DNA of 60,000 nucleotides from Adiantum capillus-veneris (Eukaryota; Streptophyta; Polypodiopsida; Polypodiales; Pteridaceae): assembly GCA_014529385.2 (NCBI GenBank), contig CM043965.1, positions 63,635,933 to 63,695,932 of the forward strand, read 5' to 3'. The position numbers were made by a program, and so were the translations under genes. The notes under the pieces are model-generated. The model saw nothing but the letters and a program-made list of their open reading frames with translations, did not search any database and had not been told where the DNA came from. Below, in pieces: positions 29,758 to 40,479 of the stretch; the stretch's first letter is position 1, and each line of letters starts with the position of its first letter.

Positions 29758-32699
29758 CGCGCAGTATCCACTTTGATCCTTGTTGCACTCTGCATCACCG
29801 CCATGCAGCATGCTTGGTGGGACCTTGCGACATTGGCCACTTGTTGCTATGCTCTTGACGACTCCATTTCCGCACTTCAATAGCAATCTTGGATTGTCGC
29901 GCACGTTCCATTGTGAGCTTACGAGCAAATGTTGTGCGAATAACCAGTTGAACATCTTCAAATAATTTGATTGCACCATTCCACCACCATGTCGAGTATT
30001 TTTGAAGTACACTCCCCTTGCTCGATAATGGGACTTCTCCATTCCTTGCATGCTAAAAATTTCAAGCGATCCATACTTGTACATAAAAAATGCACCATGC
30101 GCAAACAAGATATGATGTTCACATGAGTAAATGATCCACATTATTAAATAAAAACAATCCCTTGTAATGAATACACCATGTAAAATGACTTACCATGTAA
30201 TGTGTGATGTTATTTTCACCCCAAGAAAGGGTGAAGACCTTGGTAAAATCCGCCAAGGCTTCTTGAAATGATTGGCGTTGTTCTTCTGTTGTGCTATTAA
30301 GGCCCATAAGCTTGACCATTTTATCAAAATGTGCCCAAACTTTCTCGCGCTTGTTTGCAAGCTCGCCATTTGAATCATTGTCAGTAGTAGCTTTGCATAA
30401 CTCTTTCCAAAGCTCCCAAAGGTTACCTGCCTGCTGGTTGGAGCTGTTTTGAGCATCATATCGACTTGGCTTTCCTTGAGAAACTTTCTTCAAAAAGTGT
30501 CTAGCTTTTTGTCCACTCATTGACACTTGTTGAGCAATTTTATGGGCCTCCCCTGCGTTCTTTGCAGCAACGATAGACACATTTCCACCGTGACAGCCAA
30601 TGGAATTCAAGAGTACCTCCACTCTTTCGATCGCTTCCTGGGACTTTTCCAACGGTTTCATTGTGAAAGCATAGTCAATGTGGAGCTTCAATAGCCTATC
30701 AAAAATGCGCATGAATGCGTGTAATGTACAAAAATGTACATTCGATAGAGGAAATCAAAAGATTGGATTCCAAGCGTGGTCCTTTTGATCACGGTCTGCC
30801 CAGGCATTGAGCATGGGACATCTCAGAATAGACGCTTCCCATTCTCTACCTTCATCTCGTACATCACGACAATCTAACCCTTGTTCTCCATGCCCTTTCC
30901 ATGGAAGCATGGAAGCATGGAACCGACCTTTACAGTGCTCTTATGTGATTTTTGTCATTAGGTTTGTACCCTCGAGTGCAAAATGGACAAGGCATGAGAG
31001 AAGAAGCCCCTTGTTTGCAGCCAAGCAAACACTTTATGGTCTTCAAATCCCCACCTAAGTGCCACTCCACATCATAACTACCAAAACCCTCAATCTCCAA
31101 CTTCTGACCTGCAATTTGGGAGTGTATTACTTCTGTGATCCATGGAGTTCTCTCAAAAATCCATGAAATTACTCCATTGGTCTCTTTGGGCACCTCAATA
31201 GCACCCAACCACCAAATGTCTTTCTCTGATTGCACGCTAAAACATGGGGTGGGAGATGGCTCGACTGAATCCCTTCACTTGGTTTGCAGAAGGGCCTCAT
31301 TCATTAGAGTGACACTTAGCCTCTCTAACCTTCGGCCTTTCACTATTTGACACTCATCGAGTTTCAGCACAAAAGCGACTTTTGTGCCAAGCATTAAAAA
31401 ATAAATAGTGCTAAGATCTTAAACTTCAGTCTATGATAAGAATAATACCAAAGAAAAAAGTAAAGTGTGTCACCTTCTTCAGGTAACTCGTAAAATCTAA
31501 GCATGGATTCTTGAAGCCTTCTAAGATCCACGAAAATATTGTTCCACATTGTGTAAGGAAAGCCCTTCTCCGAAGGTCTTATGGATTGTTTCTTACCTTT
31601 TCCCCTTGTCTTTGTTGCGCACGAAGAATAAAGGGAAGTTGGGATTGTGTCCTCAATGTGTAGGTATGTCCCAATGCGGGAGAACACATCTTCGTTTGTG
31701 GCCTTCTTTGCGAGCTTGACCTTGTGAGGAACGGGAAATAGGTTTTCCACAATGCCATGTTCTTTGAGGGCATCCTTTAAGAGTTGGAAAATAGTCTGAT
31801 AGGCTTTGGTGCTGATTCCAGACTCATCAGAAGCTTATTGAACGTCATCATCACTAACCAGATTTCGTAATTTACGCATAAGGTGTGATTGTATCCTTAA
31901 TGTGCTTACCTCCAGGTGATTGTAAGATAGAAATCACGTCCTGGGTATTGAGACAACTAGTGAGAAGGTTGACTCGATCATCTTGGCTTGTTCCACCGCA
32001 TGCCTCCTGGATGAAGTTTCTAGCAACAAATAAACATAAATTTTAGAGCATAGTGTGAAGTAAGAATGCATCATGCAAGTAAAGAACAAATCACCTTGTA
32101 CCTGTAACTCGTCGTCTGCGTGCTCCTCCCGAATGTGCAAGAGTTTCAATGGATGGATACGTGTGTTTGTGTTCCCTTGCACCAAGGGGTGTTTCTTTCA
32201 AGTATGTGATGGTGTTGGTAAGCTTCTGGATGTGGGACTCCTTTTCTTGCATTTGTTGTTCAAGAGTTTTAACTACCCTCTCCGAAGAGGCAACACTCTC
32301 TTGGAATGCCGTCGTCTTGAGGTAAAGAGCTTGACATTCGTGCATCCACATATGCAAAGAAGCACCTGCACCCATACACAATCGCTTGCAATAGCCTAAC
32401 AAGCTTGCTTCTCCCCTCCCAAGAAATTGAAGAAATGTGGAAAAGCTATTAAACAGTGGATGGAAGTGGCTAATAGGATCGTAAGGGTACAAATGGCCAT
32501 CCACCCAAATGTTAACATTGGTCTCACAAGTGGTGCAACGTTCCTGTGATGACCTTTGATCACCCTCACTAGTGGTCTTCGGTGCACATACCGTGGGTAA
32601 GCAAATATGTATGCTTTTGGTGTGCAGAGTACGTGGTGGTGGAAGAAAACCATTTGTGATGTCCGTGAGCACCATGGAAGCTGTTGTGTGAGGAAGCAA
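29758..32699 (-). pseudogene. Multi-exon transposase-like gene, broken
   Basis: Minus strand. Exon 1 is 32675-32095 (MVLTDITNG; an alternative ATG lies at 32699), with a CPLT-like Cys pair region (RCTTCETNVNIW) and a coiled coil. Exon 2 is 32019-31910, exon 3 31833-31474 and exon 4 starts at 31378. All joins keep frame with short GT-AG introns of about 75-95 bases. Later segments hold EWHLGGDLKTIKCLLG and CPFC (about 31075-30980), FPLSNVHFCTLHAF (about 30755-30710), a helical region and YMHILFAHGAF (30114 on). Damage: TGA 31275-31277, TGA 30755-30757, a frameshift near 30935 by a CATGCTTC duplication, and a missing acceptor near 30114. It ends at the gypsy LTR. I recall this motif order from repeat-encoded proteins but cannot name the family. 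Confidence 0.55.
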
Positions 32700-32875
32700 A
32701 TGATGAAAAGATAGAGGGGGAAGGATAGAGAGGTTGAGGAAGATGGGAGGAGAGAAGGAGGGAGGGGGGGGGGAGGGAGAGATTGGGGAGGAGGAGGAAG
32801 GTAGGGGCAGGGAGGGAGAGGAGAGGGAGAGGGAGAGAGGAGGGAGGAGGGAGGAGGAGGAGAGAACAAAATGTT
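32700..32875 (-). repeat. Polypyrimidine leader (minus strand), GA-rich on plus
   Basis: Imperfect CTCC/CTCTCC run directly upstream of the transposase-like ATG. The plus-strand gene at 21908 also has a CT-rich leader. It may be a promoter or leader element shared by the two ends. Confidence 0.5.
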
Positions 32876-33179
32876 TATTACTTTTTGGGGGAAAAGATTT
32901 TTGAAAAAATGGACTTTCTAAGCTTGTGGGTTTAAAAATGGGTCAAAAAATGATTTTTGGATATGTATATATGTTGGGAGGGAGTTTTAAGTAAAAAACA
33001 AGTAAAAATGTTTTTTTTTTTAAAAGTCGAATTTTGACTCTTTGTGACTCACGTTTGGACACCCCTATGCTTCCTTCACTTTAAAAAAAGCTAGAGAGAG
33101 AAAGTAACCCTTTAGGTCCACATCCTACATTTGTCTAAAAAAAAGGCTAGAAAAGCCTACTCAAAACTACCTTCTTCAA

Positions 33180-33276
33180 TGTCTTTGCCCCCTAAACCCC
33201 ACACAAAATTAGCCTTAATCCCTAAAAATTAGGATTCCTTACAAGGCCCATGCAAGGTTCATATTTCTCCTAATGA
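33180..33276 (-). repeat. Right inverted end of the putative DNA transposon
   Basis: Reading down from 33276: CATTAGGAGAAATATGAACC, then GGGCC, GGGATTAAGG, CTAATT and GGGGGCAAAG. Same order as at 21175-21300. Sequence outside 33276 turns directly into a kinase-like reading frame. Confidence 0.5.
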
Positions 33277-33282
33277 TGCGGT

Positions 33283-34033
33283 GAATATCTTCAAAGTCCA
33301 CTTGTATGGACCCACAAAGGATCAACAGGTTAAGGACGAAGCCAAAGTTTTGGACATTGCTCATCGTGGCATTACTTATCCACTTGCCATGGTCTGCCAC
33401 ATAGAGCTTCCAATGCTCATTTCACATTTTTGGAATGATGGCCATATAGAATAGTGGATAAAAGAGTGCACTACAGATGGCCATTGAAGGAATAATAGAG
33501 TTGTTCCAAAATAGCATTTTGCAGATAATAAACGCTCTTCTTCAGACCCTAAATTATCTACCTGGGCACGACTATCTCCACAATGACCTTCACTCCTGCA
33601 ACATGATGCTTCACTTTGGACAGAAAGGGGTCTATGCAGGCATTGTGGATTGGGGGTCATGTACAAAGACCAAAACAAAGACATGCTTTCCTCCTCTTTG
33701 CAACTTGAAAATAGAAACTAGAAAGCAGACCAAGATATATTTTCCATGGGTTGTCCCAAAATGCATATCTACTATTCCCCCTCCCTGGAATAAAGCCATG
33801 GATATCTTCTCCATGTTTCATACTTGTATACGACTCTTGAAGTGCATGTCAGTGCCACAAGAGCAAAACAAAAGGGATTTTTAAGCAATGTACTTACCCA
33901 CCTTGAGAGTGGCAAGCAAAACAATCCCTCAACCCGACCTAACGCTTTTGATCTTTATCTCTATCTAAACAGTGCCCATGGAGTGGGCTATGACATTGTA
34001 ATGATTTTTGGTCTACGAGCTGCTGATGATTAA
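33283..34033 (+). pseudogene. Protein-kinase-like gene fragment
   Basis: About 33283-33440 reads AVNIFKVHLYG then EAKVLDIAHRGITYP, like the VAIK lysine strand and following helix. Stops and a frame change follow. From 33477 the frame gives YLHNDLHSCNMML, a catalytic loop H-x-D-x4-N with Asp near 33585, and VDWGSC in the DFG position. Then comes a C-lobe stretch DIFSMFHTCIRLL. A frameshift near 33880 moves to LSNVLTHLESGKQNNPSTRPNA. Family resembles eukaryotic protein kinases or kinase-like phosphotransferases; the substrate cannot be told. It begins within 7 bases of the transposon end, so the transposon may have inserted into it. Confidence 0.6.
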
Positions 34034-34243
34034 AGTGATGATTTGATTATTGTCCTCTTTAGTTGCACTTGTAAATTATATAATTGATCAAGTTATCTTG
34101 TCTCTTTCCAACAACATGGTGATAAATAGTATGTCTCTTTCTTGCAGCATGATTAAATTATCTCGTCTTTTTCTTTGAAGATTTAAAATTGATGACTTGT
34201 TGCCTTCACGATAAGTCTTTCTAATAATGACATACTCATTTGA

Positions 34244-34612
34244 TTGGTAGATATGGAAGAAGAACTTAACCACGTTGAAGCACAAGCCATCTACAAGGAA
34301 GAGAGAGAGCGGTATGGCCAAGAGAAAGACCTCGAAGCTATTGCTAGAATCAAAGAGGACGAGTCCAGGATGCAAGGCGAGCCTCTTAGCCTTAAGGAGT
34401 GTATGAAGCTATGTCCAAACCACTTTGTGCACCAACAACTATTTTGAATCAATGGCAATGCAAAGAAATCAGCTCCCATAAATCTATCAAATTTGCAGCA
34501 CAAAGGACTCCACGAGTATTGCTACGAAGATTCATATGATGAGAGAGAGTTATGCCAAACAATAACCAAATGGCACTCTACTTTATACAGTAGTTCTATG
34601 TTTACGACATCC
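34244..34612 (+). pseudogene. Unrecognised charged coding remnant
   Basis: Starts MVDMEEELNHVEAQAIYKEE (or MEEELN at 34253) after a possible acceptor (ggtag). It is helical and Glu-rich to a stop at 34445-34447, then continues in frame as NAKKSAPINLSNLQHKG and HEYCYEDSYDEREL. It could be a 3' exon of the kinase-like gene. No family recognised. Confidence 0.3.
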
Positions 34613-34956
34613 TTGGGAGACGTGTAGATTGGTCAGATTTCCCCAAGAATTTTGGTGTTGTGCATGGTCGAATTGCAGAGAAAGTGGTAGCAAGTCACGC
34701 CAATAATCCAATGCCTGAACGCAAACGTCCCATAGTTCTGCTTCCCAAAGAATCAGAGATACAATCATCGTTGTGGATGTAAGAATAGTCAAGAAAACCA
34801 TCATGAACTTCATGGGAATTGCTTCCTTTTCTACTTTCACTTGAAAACCTCGAGACAGTTGGTCCTAGTAGAGTCTACATAACTGCACTCTACAATATGA
34901 AAACACTGAACTGAATAGACTTTGAATGGATAAACCTAAAAACTTTTGACTTCTGC

Positions 34957-35633
34957 TCACTGAAAAACATCCCTTATGTCATCAATCATGAAGACATAAC
35001 ACCAATGAGATTTAAGAATATCAACATCATCACCCTTATCAACAATATCACATAGAAATGTAGAACCATCTTCAGGAAAACCCACTTCATCACCATCAAG
35101 AACTTGCAAAAGGCTTGCATAATCATCGGTCAAAACTATCTCCTTAGGATCATAAACACAATTTCCAACATTGATATCAAGATTTTGACCACAAACAGAA
35201 TACAAATCTTTGATAATACCATCCAAAAATTGAACTTCACTGAAAAAAGATGGACCTTGATTGAATTTTCAAAAGCATCAACATCATAAATATCATTGAT
35301 GACAACATCATCACTCAAGACACCTTGCGTAACATCAAGGTTTGAAGAAGACTCCATATTGTTGATTTGAGTAAGTTGAAGATTCAAATCCTCAATTTGA
35401 TTATCCTAATCCAAAAAAACTTGCTTAAGAGCATCATGAACTTCATAATAGTAAAAAATATGCAAGTCAGCTTCAATTTGAACCTGAAAAATCTCCACCA
35501 TCAATGATGATTCTCTTCTTGAAGTTGACCGATTTTGGAAACCACTTCATTTTCCGCAATCGTAATTGAATGCATCTCATTCTCCAAGTCTAATGAAAGA
35601 TTGTTGATGGTCTCCGCTTGAGAAACAACAAGA
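34957..35633 (-). pseudogene. Zinc-knuckle element protein, C-terminal part
   Basis: Reads NEVVSKIGQLQEE, DNQIEDLNLQLTQINNMES (coiled-coil-like), VLSDDVVINDIYDVDAFENS, then after a frame change IVLTDDYASLLQVLDGDEVG and DDVDILKSHWCYVFMIDDI. Continues from the part right of the copia insertion. Family not recognised. Confidence 0.4.
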
Positions 35634-35652
35634 CTATGAAATTCTCTCTAAT

Positions 35653-36280
35653 GTATGCTATGGTCTGGACAAGGCCAGCCATTGCACATGCAGTGGGAGT
35701 TGTGAGTAGGTTCATGGACAACCCAGGTAAAGAGCATTGGCAAGCTGTGAAGTGGACACTTAGGTATCTAAAAGGGACAACAACAAATGCTTTGTATTTT
35801 GGAGGAACTGATATTTTTCTAGAAGGGTATGCTGATGCAGATATGGAAGGTGACGAAGATACTCGAAGGAGCACTACTGGCTATGAGTTCACGGTTGGAG
35901 GCACAGCAGTAAGCTGGGCTTCAAAGCTGCAGAAAGTGGTTTCACTTTCTACCACGGAAGCAGAGTATGTAGCAATAACGGAGGCAAGCAAAGAAATTCT
36001 GTGGCTTCACAGATTCTTAGAAGAGCTTGGATTCAAACAAGACAATTGTGTCTTGTACAGTGATAGCCAAAGCGCTATCCATCTTGCAAAGAACTCAGCC
36101 TTTCATTCAAGGACAAAGCACATTGAGGTGAGATATCACTTCATACGCACTCTTTTGGAAGAGGGACAACTAAATCTAGGAAAGGTGCATACAAGTGAAA
36201 ATCCTGCAGACATGTTTACAAAGGTGGTCAACAAGGAGAAGTTGAGATTTTTCTCATCTTCAATCGGCATTCAAGGATAA
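35653..36280 (+). pseudogene. copia pol 3' end (RT tail and RNase H)
   Basis: Begins in the motif LMYAMVWTRPAIAHAVGVVS, then NPGKEHWQAVKWTLRYLKGT. RNase H follows with YADADME, RRSTTGYEF, STTEAEYVA and YSDSQSAIHLAKN, so the D, E and D residues are present. It ends SSIGIQG, stop at 36280, without internal stops. Upstream codons to 35618 belong to the flank. Confidence 0.93.
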
Positions 36281-36330
36281 GAAGCCAGGATGGAAAGTAG
36301 TCACAGGTTTGGTTTGGAGACCAGTCTCCA

Positions 36331-36340
36331 AGTGGGAGAT
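36331..36340 (+). promoter_or_regulatory. copia polypurine tract
   Basis: AGTGGGAGAT immediately before the LTR start TGTTAAG. This is the standard plant copia arrangement. Confidence 0.85.
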
Positions 36341-36930
36341 TGTTAAGTATGGAGCATTATGAGGAGAAGCCATAGTGCGTAAAGGAAAATCACTTACCGA
36401 AAACCAAAGTTTTCACGGCCAAAAATCAGTAGCAACTTTTTTCCCTCATCGGAATATTCCTTTTCACCGGAATATTATGGCCGGACGGCGGCCGAAAAGT
36501 GGTCGGAAAACAATCGGTCGGTTAGCCGGTGGCCGGTAGTCAATGGCCGATGGCCGGTGGTTGGAAGTCAACGGCTGGTGGCCGGTGGCCGAATTCAAAA
36601 GCGGACTTGTCGTCTCAAGGGCGGCCACACATGGGCAGATTGAAGGGTCCGATTTGGACTTATCTACACAAGGGCGGCTACACATGGCTGCCTCTCATGA
36701 GAGAGGGCAGCCCTTTTGGCCTATAAAAGGAGGCCATTTATACACACATTTCATAGAGTGTGAAGTTGATGCAACAAGGTGAGTGTGAGGTGGTGAGAGT
36801 GAAGCAAGGCAGGAGCTCCATTAAGGGTATAATTCCTTTGTAAACTACTTCTTGTTTTGAAGTACTAAAGCCATTGAGTGGCTGCTTTCCCGTGGACGTA
36901 ACCCACATTGGGTGAACCACGTATATCGTG

Positions 36931-36969
<39 letters not shown>

Positions 36970-37054
36970 CTATAATCTCTTGTGTGTGAAATCTATCTCT
37001 CTCCATTAAGTAATCTACTCAAATATCTATTTAGCTACGTCTTATTTCCTAACA
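36341..37054 (+). repeat. copia 3' LTR (714 bp)
   Basis: Starts TGTTAAGTATGG and ends TTTCCTAACA. TATA box CTATAAAAGG at 36721. A GGCCGGTGG-type GC-rich minisatellite lies at 36479-36600 and a (CT)n run at 36935-36966. Confidence 0.92.
36479..36600. repeat. GC-rich minisatellite in the copia LTR
   Basis: Short imperfect repeats of GGCCGGTGG, GGCCGATGG and CGGTCGG type, much more GC-rich than the surroundings. They lie in the U3 part upstream of the TATA box. Confidence 0.75.
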
Positions 37055-37772
37055 CAAGATTGATGTCCAATGTTGGTATATAGATTTGTATGGGATATTG
37101 GTGGCTTCTTTGGCTCACCCCACTTGTATTCCCTTCTTCTCAATCACCAATTCTTCTTTTGGGTAACTCACCTTCTTTTCCTGCAAAGAGGTGAGTCTCT
37201 TTGATGTGAGGATTGGGGATAGCTGGCAGTCCTCTTGGCTCCTTTGGCTCATGAGCTTCTCCTGGCTTTCTCCTTCTTCCTTCATCATCTTTTAAACTTC
37301 ATCTCCCTTGCATTAAACAACATCTTCTTGATGAATCAACTTTTTCTCTTCAATAATTTGAGTGTCTTCAACTTTGATCCCATAGTTAAGAACATCAAAA
37401 TCAGGTTGAAAAACTTCAGGTGCTGAAAAATCAGATTTAGGCTTTGAAACTTTTCAGTTTTGAAATTGTAGGTGCCTAAAAAGCTATTGGTTGCTAAAAC
37501 CTGTCAACTTGAGATACTTTAGGTTGGAAATATTAAGAGGTTGTTGAAAACACCATTGAGAATCATCATCACTGAGGTAATCATCAAACTCATCTTCATA
37601 GTGCTCTAAAATACATTCACATGCCTCTTGCAACCTTAATATCCACCTTACGATTGAGCATGACTTCCTCTTCTTACCAACTCAATTACTATGCTACTTA
37701 TATGCATCATAAAGAAAATCAGAAAACCAATCTAGATCCTCTTGAGAATCACACATGTCCTATGGCATGATG
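37055..37772 (-). pseudogene. Zinc-knuckle element protein, middle part
   Basis: Minus-strand frame with scattered stops: QEDLDWFSDFLYDAY, RWILRLQEACECILEHYED, FDDYLSDDDSQWCF, FSAPEVFQPDFDVLNYGIKV and EELVIEKKGIQ. It lies between the copia and the solo LTR insertions and reads on into both neighbours' outer flanks. Family not recognised. Confidence 0.45.
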
Positions 37773-39388
37773 TGTCATAAAATCTAATATCTAACCAACC
37801 CAAATGATTTTCTCATATTAAATTGATCACTTAATGTGGGAGAATAAACGGGAACAAGTGTTAAGATATAGATATGTGCTTATAGATCTATCTCAACATG
37901 GGGCCAATGGTAAAGGGGCCCAAAAGGGAGATGGTCTATCAAAGATCAAGGCTAACCAATGGAGCATAAGACCTTAGGGTTAGCTTCATTGAAGACCTCC
38001 AATAAATGTGTGTAAAAGTCCTTTGACCTTAGGTAAGCTAGGGCTGAGCTTGAGGTGGGATCCCGGCCCAAGCTCGAGGTGCTTGTCCTCCTTGAGGTGC
38101 TTGTCGTGCTTGAGGTGTTTGTCATGCTTGAGGTGCTTGATTAAGATGCTTGAGGTGCTTGACTAGATCCATGCTTGAGGTGCTTGACTTGCTCCATGAT
38201 TAAGGTACTTGAGGTGCCTTGAGAAGCTTGCCTGAGATGCTTGTGGGAACACCCCCTAGTTCAAGTGCTTTGTCATGCTTGGTGAGTAAGGTGCTTGATC
38301 ACCTAAATTCAAAAGCATTCCTACAAGAGGGGGGGCGAGCCCTTTTCCTAGGGGCTAGAGAGAGAACACCCACTCACACACACAAGGGAAGCCCCAACTT
38401 GAAGAGGCAGCAAGGACACATGTCAGGCCCCTACCCATGTTACCTTCATGTGTTGCTTGAAGCCTATTGGCTAAGCTTCAAAGGGGTGCAATGATAAATT
38501 ACATGAATTATCTAATTGTTTTAGCATTTATCTAGCCTCTCTCTCAAAAAGGAAAGGGGGACACTTGTCTCAAGGCTACCCCTACTGCTTGTAATGCCTC
38601 CTGCTCATGATTGGCTAGGCCTGGGAGGGTCCAATGAGCTTCAATCATGAGCTACAAGGGGGGGTCGACCCAAGCTAGCTAGGGGCTTGCTTGAGGGGTA
38701 TACTCACCCACACACACTCACAATCACTCTCATGGTGTGCTATGCAAAGTGCAAGAGCTCCCTCTCCAAGCAAGTAGAGGTTGAGAGCCTACACCAACAC
38801 TCTTGGCTATGGAGTGCAAATCCAACCAAGAGCCATGCTTCAATGCTTGAGCTTGTCATCTCTTTCTTCTTCATTACTGTGCTATTATGTATGCTAGCAA
38901 CAAGAGTATGATAAGTGAGGAACTAGTTCTTTCTCCTATGAAATGTTTCTTCTTCCTCTTCCCTACCCTCATTCCCTGCTAGCTCTCTCCACCTTCGAAG
39001 GTGTTTGAGGTCTTGGGACAATTAAAGCTTTCTTCAAGTTCATGTTATGCTATGATTGTGATGCATGAAGCTTTCCATCTTCATTGCATCACCTAGGTCA
39101 CAAGGAACACAAAGAATGTATTGTAACAAGTCCCTCTTAATGGGAGAAATCATAATACAAATGCCTATTGGAGGGGGGACCGGCTCCACATAAATCCGGT
39201 CCTCAACTGTTGTCATGTTCTCTAAATTCTCTCTCTTGCAAAAGTATTGTTCATGCCAAGTTAACTAATTGCTATGATTATGTTGCTATCTTCAATTATG
39301 TCTACCCGCTATGCTCACAAAGTTATTTCTCAAAAGTATTCTCATTAATTTCCGCTATTCTCAAGTTGAATAGGCTAATTCCATTACA
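37773..39388 (+). repeat. Solo LTR of gypsy G1 (1616 bp)
   Basis: Starts TGTCATAAAATC and ends TTCCATTACA, flanked by TGATG at 37768-37772 and 39389-39393. The perfect 5-bp duplication and absence of internal sequence show a solo LTR left by recombination between two LTRs. It contains the CTTGAGGTG minisatellite (38045-38290). Confidence 0.95.
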
Positions 39389-39566
39389 TGATGCATCCTG
39401 AAAACTCTGTATAATTTGATATAGCTCCGTGCGCAACTTTGGCATGCAATACTTGACACAAAAATCCTCTTTCTGACAAGGATTGCACATGTAAAGGACA
39501 TCGCTTAGCACAATGCCCATATTTTTGACAAATAGTGTACTTTTTCTTCTTCTTCTTTGCTGCCAT
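39389..39566 (-). pseudogene. Zinc-knuckle element protein, knuckle part
   Basis: Starts MAAKKKKKKYTICQKYGHCA at 39566, then KRCPLHVQSL. This is a CCHC-type knuckle in which the first Cys is Tyr (one G-to-A step from TGY). A frame change follows, then FCVKYCMPKLRTELYQIIQS up to the solo LTR. The frame resumes at 37772. It may be a gag-type nucleic-acid-binding protein. Confidence 0.45.
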
Positions 39567-39849
39567 AAATCAAAGATCAAAGAAATAGAGAACAATAATA
39601 ACTGCATACTGAAATAACCTTCAAAAGGCTACAAAAAATTGTGTACGATGCATAAAGTGCATACTTTCAGAAATTGAAATTGCTTGCAATGGCAAACTGT
39701 AATTGCCTGAATTGAACTGCAACTCATTTACAAACTACATAGAATTTGCACAAAAGCTACGAGGAACTGCATAAAGACTGCACACGAAAGATATTTGGAC
39801 TGAAAGATAAGATAGGTGTCCTTGTTGGTACAAATTGCAAATGTCTTCT

Positions 39850-40470
39850 TTCCCTTAAGACTGTCTAGGCTATCAATACATTAATCAATTGTCCCAAAAG
39901 TGGGTTTGTTGTGGGAGGAGTTGTTTGTTGGCCTTGTTGGTTTGCAAGTCATGTCTCTTGTAGCCTGTGTTTAGGTCCTTGCAGTTCAATCCCCACACCA
40001 ACAATTTCTACTCCTAAATCTAACGCCCTTATAGGTTCTTCTTGGTCATTACTACCAGACTCTTATTCTTGCCTTCCCCTTGCATCTCTCCTCAGTCTAA
40101 ACCTTGTTCCATATAAGTGTTGTGGTACATTGAACCCTTTCTCTGACTCACTCATGCATTGCTTCTTCTCTTCTTTCTTAAGTATTGTACCAACACTTTC
40201 CTTTCATACATGTTGTAAAATGAAGGAAAATTGAAGGCACCAAAAGGTAAAAATTACGTAACTACCTTGTCAGCAGTTGCAATTTTGGTTTGTCCTGGTA
40301 GCTTCAGGAAGATCTCCTCCAATAATATTTCCACATACTCCTCAAAATCTTCATGCGGGGTTACCCAATTTGAGAATTTCCTTGGGTGGTCTATGTCAAC
40401 CAACATGTTAATACCCTGCTTCATTCCTGAGTGCCATATGGTTCAGACTGAATTCAAACCAATTGCAGGA
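39850..40470 (-). pseudogene. First coding region after the 40480-40813 LTR
   Basis: Reads MALRNEAGINMLVDIDHPRK, FSNWVTPHEDFEEYVEILLE, LPGQTKIATADK, then after a stop and frame change YGTRFRLRRDARGR and Gln/Thr/Pro-rich sequence. Coding-like over about 200 codons. Position right after an LTR suggests a gag-like protein. No domain recognised. Confidence 0.4.
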
Positions 40471-40479
40471 TCGCCAAAG

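Larger units (their letters stand above)
21175..33276. mobile_element. Putative large DNA transposon with inverted ends and convergent genes
   Basis: The left end (CATTAGGAAAAATATGAACC at 21175) and the inverted right end (CATTAGGAGAAATATGAACC reading down from 33276) are related. Both continue with GGGATTAAGG then TAATT and an AGGGGG(A)CAAAG block. Plus-strand genes at 21908-23250 and 23650-25074 converge on a minus-strand multi-exon transposase-like gene (32699-29758). A gypsy fragment (25886-29757) lies inside. No target duplication could be fixed. It could instead be two related elements in inverted orientation. Confidence 0.45.
35640..37054 (+). mobile_element. 5'-truncated Ty1/copia element
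   Basis: Copia RT end, RNase H, polypurine tract and a 714-bp LTR, with everything upstream missing. CAAGA stands at 35629-35633 just left and at 37055-37059 just right, which looks like a 5-bp target duplication despite the truncation. Confidence 0.9.

Noticed and set aside
32396-32869. Pro/Ser-rich 157-aa ORF
   Set aside because: Mostly the polypyrimidine leader read in another frame of the transposase-like exon 1.
39911-40234. Plus-strand 107-aa ORF
   Set aside because: Lies opposite the more coding-like minus-strand frame after the short LTR.
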